Below, one piece after another: positions 37,099-46,353 of a stretch of DNA of 64,000 nucleotides (position 1 is the first letter of the stretch; the number at the start of each line of letters is the position of its first letter). Under the pieces are notes generated by a model. It did not search any database and was not told where the DNA came from. It saw only the letters and a program-made list of their open reading frames with translations. The translations under genes were made by a program, and so were the position numbers. The DNA is from Streptomyces sp. A3M-1-3 (GTDB lineage: Bacteria > Actinomycetota > Actinomycetes > Streptomycetales > Streptomycetaceae): positions 191,531 through 255,530 of the forward strand of contig NZ_JANAVP010000003.1 of NCBI RefSeq assembly GCF_024213665.1, given 5' to 3'.

Positions 37099-37213
37099 CC
37101 CCAGGGCGCCTGCCCAGGGCGCCCGCCACGGGCCTCCGGGCCTAGAAAATTAAGGGCGTACCCTGGTGTCCGCCGAAGATTCAATGCCGCGTTAGCAGAA
37201 AGGGGCGCCGGAC

Positions 37214-38179
37214 GTGTCCGCTGTCGCACCCGACGGACGCAAGATGCTGCGCCTGGAGGTCCGGAACAGCCAGACCCCCATCGAGCGCAAGCCCGAGTGG
37301 ATCAAGACCCGGGCCAAGATGGGTCCCGAGTACACGAAGATGCAGAGCCTCGTCAAAAGCGAAGGCCTGCACACCGTGTGCCAGGAAGCCGGCTGTCCGA
37401 ACATCTACGAATGCTGGGAGGACCGCGAGGCCACCTTCCTCATCGGAGGTGACCAGTGCACCCGGCGCTGTGACTTCTGCCAGATCGACACGGGCAAGCC
37501 GCAGGCTCTGGACCGTGACGAGCCGCGCCGCGTGGGCGAGTCCGTCGTCACGATGGACCTGAACTACGCCACCATCACCGGCGTCGCGCGCGACGACCTG
37601 GAGGACGGCGGCGCCTGGCTGTACGCGGAGACCGTGCGCCAGATCCATGCGATGACCGCGGAGCGCGCCGACGGCCGTACCAAGGTCGAGCTGCTGATCC
37701 CCGACTTCAACGCCGTGCCCGAGCAGCTCGCCGAGGTCTTCTCCTCGCGCCCCGAGGTGCTCGCCCACAACGTCGAGACAGTGCCGCGGATCTTCAAGCG
37801 CATCCGGCCGGGCTTCCGGTACGAGCGCTCGCTCGAGGTCATCACCAAGGCGCGCGAGGCCGGCCTGGTCACCAAGTCGAACCTCATCCTGGGCATGGGC
37901 GAGGAGCGTGAAGAGGTCAGCCAGGCGCTCCAGGACCTGTACGACGCGGGCTGCGAGCTCATCACCATCACCCAGTACCTGCGGCCCTCGCCGCGGCACC
38001 ACCCGGTCGAGCGCTGGGTGAAGCCGGCGGAGTTCGTGGAGCTGAAGGAGGAGGCCGAGGAGATCGGCTACTCCGGTGTGATGTCCGGTCCGCTGGTGCG
38101 TTCTTCGTACCGCGCGGGACGCCTGTACCTGCAGGCGATCGAGCGGCGTGGAGCGGTGATCGCCTCCCAGGCCGTGTGA
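37214..38179 (+). CDS. lipA: Lipoyl synthase
   Basis: 321 residues. Auxiliary cluster cysteines C56, C61 and C67 ([13 protein letters not shown]), radical-SAM cysteines C82, C86 and C89 (CTRRCDFC), and the C-terminal serine in VRSSYRAG that ligates the auxiliary cluster. It inserts two sulfur atoms into octanoyl-E2. It follows lipB after 115 bp and is probably co-transcribed, though a short hairpin lies just after lipB. Confidence 0.97.
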   Translation: MSAVAPDGRKMLRLEVRNSQTPIERKPEWIKTRAKMGPEYTKMQSLVKSEGLHTVCQEAGCPNIYECWEDREATFLIGGDQCTRRCDFCQIDTGKPQALDRDEPRRVGESVVTMDLNYATITGVARDDLEDGGAWLYAETVRQIHAMTAERADGRTKVELLIPDFNAVPEQLAEVFSSRPEVLAHNVETVPRIFKRIRPGFRYERSLEVITKAREAGLVTKSNLILGMGEEREEVSQALQDLYDAGCELITITQYLRPSPRHHPVERWVKPAEFVELKEEAEEIGYSGVMSGPLVRSSYRAGRLYLQAIERRGAVIASQAV

Positions 38180-38339
38180 CCGACGCACGGCCGCTTATGT
38201 GAAGCTGCGCACAAGCAGTTACCGGCCAGTAATGCCACATCGACGCGGTTCATGCCGTCCCCGCTGGTCGGGGGCGCGTATGGACCGCGTCAGTGTTCTG
38301 TGCCCCCTCACGCCCCCGGCGTAAAGGTTTCATCGGCGT

Positions 38340-38366
38340 TTGACCACCCGGTCACGCCCTGGTAAC
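38340..38366 (+). promoter_or_regulatory. GlnR-type box upstream of the SCO2195-like gene
   Basis: TTGAC, GTCAC and GTAAC are each separated by exactly six bases (38340, 38351 and 38362), the 11-bp phasing of GlnR half-sites. They lie ~75 bp before the ATG of the small gene. The match to the full four-half-site consensus is incomplete. Confidence 0.6.
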
Positions 38367-38440
38367 ACCAATCAGTGACAGTAGGTTCACGCACCGCTCC
38401 CACTCATCGCCGACGCTCGTCCCGAGGGGGGACCTCCACC

Positions 38441-38641
38441 ATGCAGGCCGCGCCCGTTCGCGCCACCGCCATCCCGACGTTCACCGACGCCCTCCGCGCA
38501 GTCGAGTCACTGCTCATGGGCAGCGGCCAGCGCACCGCCCGCCGGAATGCGTGGACTGCCGTGCTCGAGGACCGGCGTCGCGCCAAGGACCGGGTCGAGG
38601 CGCAGCACGTACTGGAGGCCGTGGCTAGCCGCACTTCGTGA
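38441..38641 (+). CDS. Small GlnR-regulated protein (SCO2195-like)
   Basis: 66 residues. The sequence (FTDALRAVESLLMGSGQRTARRNAWTAVLEDRRRAKDR) matches the short basic protein next to lipA and glnA in streptomycetes, annotated as GlnR-regulated. No catalytic motif or membrane segment. A GAGGGGGG ribosome site precedes ATG 38441. Function unknown; conservation near glnA and the GlnR-type box suggest a role in nitrogen metabolism. Confidence 0.85.
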   Translation: MQAAPVRATAIPTFTDALRAVESLLMGSGQRTARRNAWTAVLEDRRRAKDRVEAQHVLEAVASRTS

Positions 38642-38660
38642 GCCACGTAAACTTCAGTTC

Positions 38661-39356
38661 ATGGCGAGGAAGGCAAACGCAGACACTGCGAACACCGGGC
38701 GGCTCAAGCAGATCGCCCTGACGTACAAGATGACCCGAAAGGCCGATCCCAGGGTCGGTCTTGTCGTCGCGGCTGTGGGAATCGTCACCTTCGGTGTCCT
38801 CCTCGCGATCGGCTTCCTGATCGACCACCCCGTCTATGCGGGCATCCTCGGCTTCCTGCTGGCCTTCCTCGCGATGGCGATCGTCTTCGGACGGCGCGCC
38901 GAGCGGGCGGCCTTCGGGCAGATGGAGGGCCAGCCGGGTGCGGCCGCGGCGGTACTGGAGAACGTCGGCCGGGGCTGGTCGACCACTCCGGCGGTCGCGA
39001 TGAACCGCAGCCAGGACGTCGTCCACCGCGCTGTCGGCAAGGCCGGCATCGTCCTGGTGGCCGAGGGCAACGCGAACCGGCTCAAGAACCTGCTGGCGGC
39101 CGAGAAGAAGAAGATGGCGCGCATCATGCCGGACGTCCCGGTGCACGACATCATCGTCGGCAAGGGCGAGGGCGAGGTGCCGCTGAAGAAGGTGCGCACC
39201 ACCCTGCTGAAGCTGCCCCGCACGCTGTCGGGCCCGCAGGTCACCGCGACGAACGACCGGCTGCGCGCGATGGGCGACCTGATGAGCAACATGCCGCTGC
39301 CGAAGGGCCCGATGCCCAAGGGCATGCGGATGCCGCGCGGCGGAAAGATGCGCTGA
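38661..39356 (+). CDS. DUF4191 membrane protein
   Basis: 231 residues. A basic N-terminus (RLKQIALTYKMTRKADPRVG), two adjoining transmembrane segments (~residues 33-80), then a soluble domain (AVLENVGRGWSTTPAVAMNRSQDVVHRAVGKAGIVLV) and a Met/Pro/Lys-rich tail. This is the actinobacterial DUF4191 family; role unknown. ATG 38661 lacks a ribosome site but lies ~10 bp after TAAACT, so it may be leaderless. Confidence 0.9.
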   Translation: MARKANADTANTGRLKQIALTYKMTRKADPRVGLVVAAVGIVTFGVLLAIGFLIDHPVYAGILGFLLAFLAMAIVFGRRAERAAFGQMEGQPGAAAAVLENVGRGWSTTPAVAMNRSQDVVHRAVGKAGIVLVAEGNANRLKNLLAAEKKKMARIMPDVPVHDIIVGKGEGEVPLKKVRTTLLKLPRTLSGPQVTATNDRLRAMGDLMSNMPLPKGPMPKGMRMPRGGKMR

Positions 39357-39368
39357 CGCGCACTTCGT

Positions 39369-39426
39369 ACGTACGAGGAGGGCGGCCCCGGAACCGATCG
39401 GTTCCGGGGCCGCCCTCCTCGTACGT
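39369..39426. terminator. Perfect 58-bp palindrome, bidirectional terminator
   Basis: Arms of 29 bp (starting ACGTACGAGGAGGGCGG) are perfect complements with no loop bases between. It lies between the convergent DUF4191 and RDD genes and so can stop both transcripts. A palindrome of this length also forms cruciforms readily. Confidence 0.95.
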
Positions 39427-39448
39427 CTCTTGCGTACGAATCTCTGGG

Positions 39449-39916
39449 TTAGATCCTGACCTGGACGGCGCGGGACAGCCGGTCGTGCAGGCCGCGGCCG
39501 TCGCGGTCCCAGACGATCGCCGGGATCGCGAGGCAGAGCAGCACGCTGCGCACCAGCACCCGTGGGACCGTGAGCCGGCCGCCGCCCTCGGCGGCGATCC
39601 GCAGGCCGAGCAGGCGCTTGCCGGGCGTGAATCCGACCGTTCCGACGGTGAGCACGCCCAGGACCAGGAAGACGCCGAGCGCCCAGTTGCCGGCCGCCCG
39701 CTGGTCACCGGCGGCGAGCAGCCCGTATGCGATCAGCAGGCAGAGCCCCCAGTCGATGACGAGAGCGCCGACGCGCCGGCCGAGCGGTGCCATCGATCCC
39801 GGCCCCTCCTTGGGCAGACCGAGCTTCTCGCCCCGGTAGCCGTAGTCGGCACCCATCTCCTCGGCCGCCGCGCGGGGCCCGGAGAGCCACGATCCGATTA
39901 CTTGCCTGTTGTCCAC
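39449..39916 (-). CDS. RDD family membrane protein
   Basis: 155 residues. The RDD domain shows RRVGALVIDWGLCLLIAYGL (the R..D helix), TVGFTPGKRLLGLRIAAEGG, and the closing WDRDGRGLHDRLSRAVQVR. Three transmembrane segments. Relatives affect transport or cell-envelope processes; the substrate is unknown. Its divergent promoter region is shared with glnA. Confidence 0.92.
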   Translation of the reverse strand: MDNRQVIGSWLSGPRAAAEEMGADYGYRGEKLGLPKEGPGSMAPLGRRVGALVIDWGLCLLIAYGLLAAGDQRAAGNWALGVFLVLGVLTVGTVGFTPGKRLLGLRIAAEGGGRLTVPRVLVRSVLLCLAIPAIVWDRDGRGLHDRLSRAVQVRI

Positions 39917-39991
39917 CCGTCCACGGTACTGTGCGCGCTTTCGGTCCCCACCTGGCGGGGCGGCCTCACGCCGGCTTCATCCCCGGTCCGG

Positions 39992-40029
39992 TTAACTTGG
40001 ACGAAACAAATGGGTCACGCTTGAGAAAT
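39992..40029 (+). promoter_or_regulatory. GlnR box of glnA
   Basis: Four half-sites, TTAAC (39992), GAAAC (40003), GTCAC (40014) and GAAAT (40025), with six-base gaps each. This is the textbook a1-b1-a2-b2 GlnR array. It ends ~97 bp before the glnA ATG. In Streptomyces GlnR activates glnA when nitrogen is low. Confidence 0.85.
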
Positions 40030-40126
40030 CACGCCTGCCTATCGTCATGTGCAGCGTGTGCCACCGCACTGGCCGCACAACGAGCTACAACCCCGCCCGT
40101 CCCGGGTCGGGAGTAGGAGGAGTTGG

Positions 40127-41536
40127 ATGTTCCAGAACGCCGACGACGCCAAGAAGTTCATCAAGGACAACGACGTCAAAATGGTCGACGTCCGGTTCTG
40201 TGATCTTCCGGGCGTGATGCAGCACTTCACGATCCCGGCAACGGCGTTCGACCCGGCCGAGGAGCTTGCCTTCGACGGCTCGTCGATCCGCGGTTTCCAG
40301 GCGATCCACGAGTCCGACATGGCGCTGCGGGCGGACCTGTCCACGGCGCGGCTGGACCCGTTCCGCAAGGACAAGACGCTCAACATCAACTTCTTCATCC
40401 ACGACCCGATCACGGGCGAGCAGTACAGCCGTGACCCGCGCAACATCGCCAAGAAGGCCGAGGCCTACCTCGCCTCCACCGGCATCGCGGACACGGCCTA
40501 CTTCGGCCCCGAGGCCGAGTTCTACGTCTTCGACAGCGTGCGCTTCCAGACCAGCGCCAACGAGGGCTTCTACCACATCGACTCCGAGGCCGGCGCCTGG
40601 AACACCGGTGCGGTCGAGGACAACCGCGGCTACAAGGTCCGCTACAAGGGCGGCTACTTCCCGGCCCCGCCGGTCGACCACTTCGCCGACCTGCGCGCCG
40701 AGATCTCCCTGGAGCTGGAGAACGTCGGCCTCCAGGTCGAGCGCCAGCACCACGAGGTCGGCACCGCCGGCCAGGCGGAGATCAACTACAAGTTCAACAC
40801 GCTGCTCGCCGCGGCCGACGACCTGATGCTCTTCAAGTACATCGTGAAGAACGTCGCCTGGCGCAACGGCAAGACCGCGACCTTCATGCCGAAGCCGATC
40901 TTCGGCGACAACGGCTCGGGCATGCACGTCCACCAGTCGCTGTGGCAGAACGGCGACCCGCTCTTCTACGACGAGCAGGGTTACGCGGGCCTGTCGGACA
41001 CCGCGCGCTACTACATCGGCGGCATCCTCAAGCACGCCCCGTCGCTGCTGGCCTTCACCAACCCGACGGTGAACTCCTACCACCGCCTGGTCCCCGGCTT
41101 CGAGGCCCCGGTCAACATGGTCTACTCGCAGCGCAACCGCTCCGCCGCGATGCGCATCCCGATCACGGGCTCGAACCCGAAGGCGAAGCGAGTCGAGTTC
41201 CGCGCCCCGGACCCGTCCTCCAACCCGTACCTGGCCTTCTCCGCCCTGCTGCTCGCGGGCCTGGACGGCGTGAAGAACAAGATCGAGCCGGCCGAGCCGA
41301 TCGACAAGGACCTCTACGAGCTGGCCCCGGAGGAGCACGCGGGCGTCCCGCAGGTCCCGACCTCGCTCCCGGCGGTGCTCGAGGCGCTGGAGGCGGACAA
41401 CGAGTACCTGCAGGCCGGCGGCGTCTTCACCTCCGACCTGATCGAGACGTGGATCGACTACAAGCGGACGAACGAGATCGCCCCGATCCAACTCCGCCCG
41501 CACCCGCACGAGTTCGAGCTGTACTTCGACATCTAA
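40127..41536 (+). CDS. glnA: Glutamine synthetase type I
   Basis: 469 residues. Motifs: DFDGSSI-type ([12 protein letters not shown]), the metal-binding [14 protein letters not shown] site [25 protein letters not shown], and the adenylylation site [10 protein letters not shown] with Tyr397, showing that this is the regulated GSI-beta form. It makes glutamine from glutamate and ammonium. ATG 40127 follows GGAGGAG. The phased GlnR box upstream explains nitrogen control. Confidence 0.98.
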   Translation: MFQNADDAKKFIKDNDVKMVDVRFCDLPGVMQHFTIPATAFDPAEELAFDGSSIRGFQAIHESDMALRADLSTARLDPFRKDKTLNINFFIHDPITGEQYSRDPRNIAKKAEAYLASTGIADTAYFGPEAEFYVFDSVRFQTSANEGFYHIDSEAGAWNTGAVEDNRGYKVRYKGGYFPAPPVDHFADLRAEISLELENVGLQVERQHHEVGTAGQAEINYKFNTLLAAADDLMLFKYIVKNVAWRNGKTATFMPKPIFGDNGSGMHVHQSLWQNGDPLFYDEQGYAGLSDTARYYIGGILKHAPSLLAFTNPTVNSYHRLVPGFEAPVNMVYSQRNRSAAMRIPITGSNPKAKRVEFRAPDPSSNPYLAFSALLLAGLDGVKNKIEPAEPIDKDLYELAPEEHAGVPQVPTSLPAVLEALEADNEYLQAGGVFTSDLIETWIDYKRTNEIAPIQLRPHPHEFELYFDI

Positions 41537-41544
41537 AGATCAAC

Positions 41545-41592
41545 GAAACACCCGGCCCCGGTCCGTTCTCGGACCGGGGGGCCGGGTGTTTC
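41545..41592 (+). terminator. Terminator after glnA
   Basis: A stem of ~21 bp starting GAAACACCCGGCCCCGG, with a two-base bulge and a four-base TTCT loop, lies 8 bp after the glnA stop and ends in GTGTTTC. It also faces the 3' end of the arsenic island. Confidence 0.9.
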
Positions 41593-41604
41593 GCCTGGTG
41601 GCGG

Positions 41605-42552
41605 CTACGCGTCGGCCAGGGCTGCCAGGTAGCGTTCCGCGTCCAAGGCTGCCGCACAGCCGGTGCCCGCGGCCGTGATGGCCTGTCGGTAGGTGTGGTC
41701 CACCACGTCGCCCGCGGCGAAGACGCCGGGGAGGTTGGTGCGCGTCGAGGGTGCGTGGACCTGTAGGTAACCCTCGTCGTCCAGTTCCAGCTGGCCCTTG
41801 ACCAGTTCGGTGCGCGGGTCGTGGCCGATGGCGACGAACAGGCCGGTGGCCGGGAGCACGGAGGCCTGGCCCGTCCTGGTGTTGCGCAGGGTGAGGCCGG
41901 AGAGCTTCTGCTCGCCGTGGATCTCGGCCACCTCGCTGTCCCAGGCGAACTTGATCTTCGGGTCGGCGAAGGCGCGCTCCTGCATGGCCTTGGAGGCACG
42001 CAGGCTGTCCCGGCGGTGGACGATCGTGACGGACCTGGCGAACCGGGTGAGGAAGGTGGCCTCCTCCATGGCGGTGTCACCGCCGCCGACGACGGCGATG
42101 TCCTGGTCCTTGAAGAAGAAGCCGTCGCAGGTCGCGCAGTACGAGACGCCGCGGCCGGAGAGCGCGTCCTCGCCCGCCAGGTTCAGCTTGCGGTGCTGGG
42201 AGCCGGTGGCGACGATCACGGTCTTGGCGCGGTGGACCGTGCCGGCGGTGTCCGTGACGGTCTTGATGTCACCGGAGAGGTCCGCCGAGATGATGTCGTC
42301 AGGCACCAGCTCGGCGCCGAAGCGCTCGGCCTGGGCGCGCATGTCGTCCATGAGGTCCGGGCCCATGATCCCGTCCCGGAAACCGGGGAAGTTCTCCACC
42401 TCGGTCGTCTGGACCAGTGCGCCGCCCGCGGTCACCGAGCCCTCGAACACCATCGGCTTGAGCGACGCGCGCGCGGTGTAGAGGGCGGCGGTGTAACCGG
42501 CGGGACCGGAGCCGATGACGATGACGCTGCGGATCCCGTTCTCGGTGGTCAC
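41605..42552 (-). CDS. trxB: Thioredoxin reductase (ArsT-type context)
   Basis: 315 residues. FAD-binding [18 protein letters not shown], redox pair Cys139/Cys142 in YCATCDG, NADPH-binding [15 protein letters not shown], and the closing [16 protein letters not shown]. It reduces thioredoxin with NADPH. Because its start overlaps the stop of arsC by four bases and it lies in the ars cluster, it is probably the dedicated reductase (arsT) that powers the thioredoxin-dependent ArsC. The chromosomal housekeeping TrxB may be elsewhere. Confidence 0.95.
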   Translation of the reverse strand: MTTENGIRSVIVIGSGPAGYTAALYTARASLKPMVFEGSVTAGGALVQTTEVENFPGFRDGIMGPDLMDDMRAQAERFGAELVPDDIISADLSGDIKTVTDTAGTVHRAKTVIVATGSQHRKLNLAGEDALSGRGVSYCATCDGFFFKDQDIAVVGGGDTAMEEATFLTRFARSVTIVHRRDSLRASKAMQERAFADPKIKFAWDSEVAEIHGEQKLSGLTLRNTRTGQASVLPATGLFVAIGHDPRTELVKGQLELDDEGYLQVHAPSTRTNLPGVFAAGDVVDHTYRQAITAAGTGCAAALDAERYLAALADA

Positions 42553-42962
42553 TTGGCGACCCCCGGGGCGATCTCCTCGATCAGGCCCTCGACGAGCTTC
42601 CGGATCTCGTCACGGATCGGGCGCACGGCCTCGACGCCCTGGCCGGCCGGGTCCTCCAGCGTCCAGTCCAGGTAGCGCTTGCCCGGGAAGACCGGGCATG
42701 TGTCGCCACAGCCCATGGTGATGCAGACGTCCGATGCCTTGACCGCGTCGACGGTGAGGATCTTGGGGGTCTCGGCGGTGATGTCGATGCCGACCTCGCG
42801 CATGGCCTCGACGGCGGCCGGGTTCACCTGGTCCGCCGGTGCGGAACCGGCGGAGCGGACCTCGACACGGTCCCCGCCCAGGTGGGTCAGCCACGCGGCG
42901 GCCATCTGGGAACGGCCGGCGTTGTGGACGCAGACGAACAGTACGGAGGGCTTCTCGGCCAT
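42549..42962 (-). CDS. arsC: Thioredoxin-coupled arsenate reductase
   Basis: 137 residues of the low-molecular-weight phosphatase fold. P-loop [10 protein letters not shown] with Cys11 and Arg17, the catalytic Asp in YLDW (residue 99), and a redox cysteine set C80, C85 and C89 ([13 protein letters not shown]). This is the thioredoxin-type ArsC reducing arsenate to arsenite. Divergent from arsR and overlapping trxB downstream. Confidence 0.93.
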   Translation of the reverse strand: MAEKPSVLFVCVHNAGRSQMAAAWLTHLGGDRVEVRSAGSAPADQVNPAAVEAMREVGIDITAETPKILTVDAVKASDVCITMGCGDTCPVFPGKRYLDWTLEDPAGQGVEAVRPIRDEIRKLVEGLIEEIAPGVAK

Positions 42963-43100
42963 CGGGGTCTCTCTTGTCTCGCTGTGGAAACGGATCTCGA
43001 GCGGGCGGGCGAGCGGCGGGGCGGCGGGCGCCGGGCATTCGGCGGGATTCGCATCAGCACCCGGTGGTGTCAGCCACCACTGATGTGAGAGTATCAGCCC

Positions 43101-43412
43101 ATGATGACGTCAGTCGACACTGACCTGATCCGCGTCCTCGCCGACCCGCTCAGGCTCCGGATCGTGACCCTGCTCGCCCACGAGACGCTCTGCACGACCC
43201 ACCTGGTCGAGGAAACGGGCGCCCGGCAGACCAACCTCTCGAACCATCTGAGAGTGCTGCGCGAGGCGGGAATCGTCGAGACCGAGCCGTGCGGCCGGTT
43301 CACGTACTACCGGCTCAGGCCCGATGTCATCACCCAGCTCGCCGGCCAGTTCACCGGCCTGGCCGAGACCGCCCGTACGACCGCCGAGACCGGCCGGAAG
43401 AGAGCCTGTTGA
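43101..43412 (+). CDS. arsR: ArsR/SmtB family repressor 1
   Basis: 103 residues. Winged helix: RVLADPLRLRIVTLLAHETLCTTHLVEETGARQTNLSNHLRVL, then GIVETEPCGRFTYYRL. It lacks the ELCVCDL CxC of classical ArsR; the single Cys in HETLC, one in TEPCG and the C-terminal Cys may bind arsenite as in other atypical ArsRs. The stop (43410-43412) shares one base with the arsB start. The divergent arsC promoter region upstream probably holds its operator. Confidence 0.92.
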   Translation: MMTSVDTDLIRVLADPLRLRIVTLLAHETLCTTHLVEETGARQTNLSNHLRVLREAGIVETEPCGRFTYYRLRPDVITQLAGQFTGLAETARTTAETGRKRAC

Positions 43413-44491
43413 TGACCGCCACTCTGACCACTGAACCCGAGTCCGGGGTCGTCGCGAAGTTGTCGACCCTGGACCGTTTTCTGGCCGTGTGGATTCTGCT
43501 CGCCATGGGTCTCGGGCTCGGGCTGGGCCGCCTGGTGCCCGGACTGAACGACGCACTCGCCAAGGTCGAGATCGGCGGTATCTCGCTGCCCATCGCCGTC
43601 GGGCTGCTGGTCATGATGTATCCGGTCCTGGCCAAGGTCCGCTACGACAGGCTCGACGCGGTCACCGGCGACCGGAAGCTGATGGTCTCGTCGCTGGTCA
43701 TCAACTGGATCGTCGGTCCCGCCGTGATGTTCGCGCTGGCCTGGATCTTCCTGCCCGACCTGCCGGAGTACCGCACCGGGCTGATCATCGTCGGGCTCGC
43801 CCGCTGCATCGCCATGGTGATCATCTGGAACGACCTCGCCTGCGGCGACCGCGAAGCCGCAGCCGTGCTGGTCGCGCTCAACTCCGTCTTCCAGGTCATC
43901 GCCTTCGGCGTGCTCGGCTGGTTCTACCTCGACCTGCTGCCCGGCCGGCTCGGCCTCGGCCACGGCGAGCAGCTCGACATCTCCATGTGGAAGATCGCGC
44001 TCAACGTCGTCATCTTCCTGGGCGTTCCGCTGCTTGCCGGCTTCCTGACCCGGCGGATCGGCGAGAGGAAGCTCGGCCAGGAGCGGTACCAGAGCACCTT
44101 CCTGCCGAAGATCGGGCCCTGGGCCCTGTACGGGCTGCTGTTCACGATCGTCATCCTCTTCGCCCTCCAGGGGAAGACGATCACCTCGCAGCCGCTGGAC
44201 GTGGCCCGCATCGCGCTGCCGCTGCTGGTCTACTTCGCCGTCATGTGGTTCGGGACGTTCCTGCTCGGCAAGGCCATCGGCCTGGCGTACGACCGCACCG
44301 CGACCCTCGCGTTCACCGCGGCCGGCAACAACTTCGAGCTGGCCATCGCGGTCGCCATCGCGACCTTCGGCGTCACCTCCGGCCAGGCCCTGTCCGGTGT
44401 CGTCGGCCCGCTCATCGAGGTTCCCGTGCTGGTCGGGCTGGTGTACGTGTCCCTGGCGTGGCGCAGGAAGTTCGCCGCCGCGATCGGCTGA
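43412..44491 (+). CDS. arsB: ACR3-type arsenite efflux permease
   Basis: 359 residues, ten transmembrane segments. The ACR3 signature is LARCIAMVIIWNDLACGD with the conserved Cys, followed by ALNSVFQVIAFGVLGWFY, and the conserved AAGNNFELAIAVAIATFG near the end. It exports arsenite (the product of ArsC). The start overlaps the arsR stop by one base (TGATG). Tail-to-tail with the second arsR with no gap. Confidence 0.95.
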   Translation: MTATLTTEPESGVVAKLSTLDRFLAVWILLAMGLGLGLGRLVPGLNDALAKVEIGGISLPIAVGLLVMMYPVLAKVRYDRLDAVTGDRKLMVSSLVINWIVGPAVMFALAWIFLPDLPEYRTGLIIVGLARCIAMVIIWNDLACGDREAAAVLVALNSVFQVIAFGVLGWFYLDLLPGRLGLGHGEQLDISMWKIALNVVIFLGVPLLAGFLTRRIGERKLGQERYQSTFLPKIGPWALYGLLFTIVILFALQGKTITSQPLDVARIALPLLVYFAVMWFGTFLLGKAIGLAYDRTATLAFTAAGNNFELAIAVAIATFGVTSGQALSGVVGPLIEVPVLVGLVYVSLAWRRKFAAAIG

Positions 44492-44860
44492 TCAGTCGAC
44501 GTACCGGCCCAGGATGTGGCCCATGGCGGACAGTACGGACGGCTCGACCCGGTAGTACACCCAGGTGCCGCGCCTCTCGGAGCTGAGCAGGCCCGCCTCG
44601 CGGAGCTTCTTCAGGTGATGCGAGACGGTCGGCTGGGAGACGCCGACGTCCGAGATGTCGCAGACACAGGCCTCGCCGCCCTCGTGGGAGGCGACCGCGG
44701 AGAACAGGCGCAGCCGCACGGGATCGCCGAGCGCCTTGAACATGGCGGCGGTCCGCCCGGCCTCGTCGGCCGTCAGCGGGCGCTCGGTCAGCGGCGGGCA
44801 GCACGGGGCCACCTCGGGTTCGACCAGTGGAAGGACCGGAAGCACCTGCGTGTTCGACAT
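44492..44860 (-). CDS. arsR: ArsR family repressor 2 with CxC sensor
   Basis: 122 residues. Contains the classical arsenite site, ACVCDIS with Cys65 and Cys67 in the alpha-3 helix, and an extra N-terminal pair Cys20-Cys21. The helix-turn-helix is VSQPTVSHHLKKLREAGLL, then RRGTWVYYRV. Divergent from the arsO gene; two operator-like repeats lie between. It probably controls arsO and itself. Confidence 0.94.
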   Translation of the reverse strand: MSNTQVLPVLPLVEPEVAPCCPPLTERPLTADEAGRTAAMFKALGDPVRLRLFSAVASHEGGEACVCDISDVGVSQPTVSHHLKKLREAGLLSSERRGTWVYYRVEPSVLSAMGHILGRYVD

Positions 44861-44898
44861 ACGTCCATGCTGACATATTAATTCGACTTCCGTCTATG

Positions 44899-44956
44899 TT
44901 GACGTCTGTCGAAGTGGATGGCAGGCTGGAAAAACCAGAACATCGACAAACGTCGA
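44899..44956. promoter_or_regulatory. Two ArsR operator-like repeats before arsO
   Basis: TTGAC-GTCT-GTCGA (44899-44912) and TCGAC-AAAC-GTCGA (44943-44956) are near-identical short inverted repeats 44 bp apart. A TTCGAC arm at 44882 may add a third. They lie between arsR2 and arsO and fit sites for the CxC ArsR. Confidence 0.6.
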
Positions 44957-44973
44957 AACAAAGGGGAAACAAC

Positions 44974-46344
44974 GTGACTCCGCTCGTTACCGAGGGCCCG
45001 AGCGCCGCCGGCCTGCCGGTCGTCGTCGTCGGAGCCGGCCCGATCGGTCTCGCCGCTGCCGCCCACCTCATCGCACGCGGCATCACCCCGCAGGTTCTGG
45101 AGGCGGGCCCGCGCGCGGGCAGCGCCGTCCTGGAGTGGTCGCACGTGCGCCTGTTCTCCACCTGGGAAGAGCTCATGGACCCCGCCGCCGAGAAGCTGCT
45201 GGCGCCCACCGGCTGGGTCCGCCCGGACGGTACGGCCTACCCCACCGGCGCCGACTGGGCCGAGCAGTACCTCCAGCCGCTGGCGGACGCACTCGGCGAC
45301 CGCGTCCGCTTCGAAGCGACGGTGACCGGGATCTCCCGCGCCGGACGGGACCGGGTCGTCGACTCCGGCCGCGACGAGCAGCCCTTCACCGTCCACCTCC
45401 TCGGCCCGGACGGGACCGAGGAGCGCGTTCTCGCCCGCGCGGTGATCGACGCCTCCGGCACCTGGTCCACCCCCAACCCGCTGGGCGGCGACGGCCTGCG
45501 CGCTCTCGGCGAGCGCGTGGCCGCGGACCGGATCACGTACCGCGTCCCCGACCTCAAGGACCAGGTCACACGCGCCCGTTACGCCGGCAGGCGCACCGCC
45601 GTTGTCGGAACCGGCGCCTCCGCCTTCACCGCGCTGGCCTCCCTCGCCGACCTGGCCGCGGACACCCCCGGCACGCACGCGGTGTGGGTCCTGCGGCGCG
45701 GCATCGGCGGCAACACCTTCGGCGGCGGCGAGGCGGACCAGCTCCCGGCCCGCGGGGCGCTGGGTCTGCGAGCCAAGGCCGCGGTCGAGGCGGGCCACGC
45801 CACCGCGGCCACGGGATTCCGTACGGCGGCAGTCGAGAAGGCCGGTGAGCAGCTCGTGCTGGTCGCCGACGACGGCCGCCGGCTCGACCCGGTAGACGAG
45901 GTCATCGTGCTGACCGGCTTGCGGCCCGACCTCTCCTTCCTCTCCGAGCTGCGTCTCGTGCTCGACGAGCGCTTGCAGGCCCCGGTGGAACTGGCCCCGC
46001 TGATCGACCCGAACGTGCACTCCTGCGGCACCGTCTACCCGCACGGGGTGCGCGAGCTGTCTCACCCGGAGAAGGACGTCTACCTGGTCGGGATGAAGAG
46101 CTACGGCCGCGCGCCCACCTTCCTGGCCATGACCGGCTACGAGCAGGTCCGGTCCATCGCCGCCGCGCTCGCCGGTGACCAGGAGGCCGCCGAGCGGGTC
46201 GAGTTGACCCTGCCGGAGACCGGTGTCTGCGGCGGCGCGGGCCTGTTCGACGAGCCGGACGCCGCCAAGGCCGACAGCGGCGGCTGCTGCGCCGCTCCGG
46301 CCACCCTCCAGATCGGTGCGCCGGCCGCTTCGGGCGGCAGCTGA
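44974..46344 (+). CDS. arsO: ArsO-like FAD-dependent monooxygenase
   Basis: 456 residues. FAD site VVVVGAGPIGLAAAAHLIARG, a second Rossmann motif TAVVGTGASAFTALASL for NADPH, and the closing YLVGMKSYGRAPTFLAM. The C-terminus has a Cys cluster (GVCGGAGLF, SGGCCAAP). Similar genes lie in Streptomyces arsRBOCT clusters, where ArsO is annotated as a flavin monooxygenase of uncertain reaction. GTG 44974 follows AAAGGGG. It ends 9 bp before the convergent pstS-like gene. Confidence 0.85.
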   Translation: MTPLVTEGPSAAGLPVVVVGAGPIGLAAAAHLIARGITPQVLEAGPRAGSAVLEWSHVRLFSTWEELMDPAAEKLLAPTGWVRPDGTAYPTGADWAEQYLQPLADALGDRVRFEATVTGISRAGRDRVVDSGRDEQPFTVHLLGPDGTEERVLARAVIDASGTWSTPNPLGGDGLRALGERVAADRITYRVPDLKDQVTRARYAGRRTAVVGTGASAFTALASLADLAADTPGTHAVWVLRRGIGGNTFGGGEADQLPARGALGLRAKAAVEAGHATAATGFRTAAVEKAGEQLVLVADDGRRLDPVDEVIVLTGLRPDLSFLSELRLVLDERLQAPVELAPLIDPNVHSCGTVYPHGVRELSHPEKDVYLVGMKSYGRAPTFLAMTGYEQVRSIAAALAGDQEAAERVELTLPETGVCGGAGLFDEPDAAKADSGGCCAAPATLQIGAPAASGGS

Positions 46345-46353
46345 GGCGAGGCA

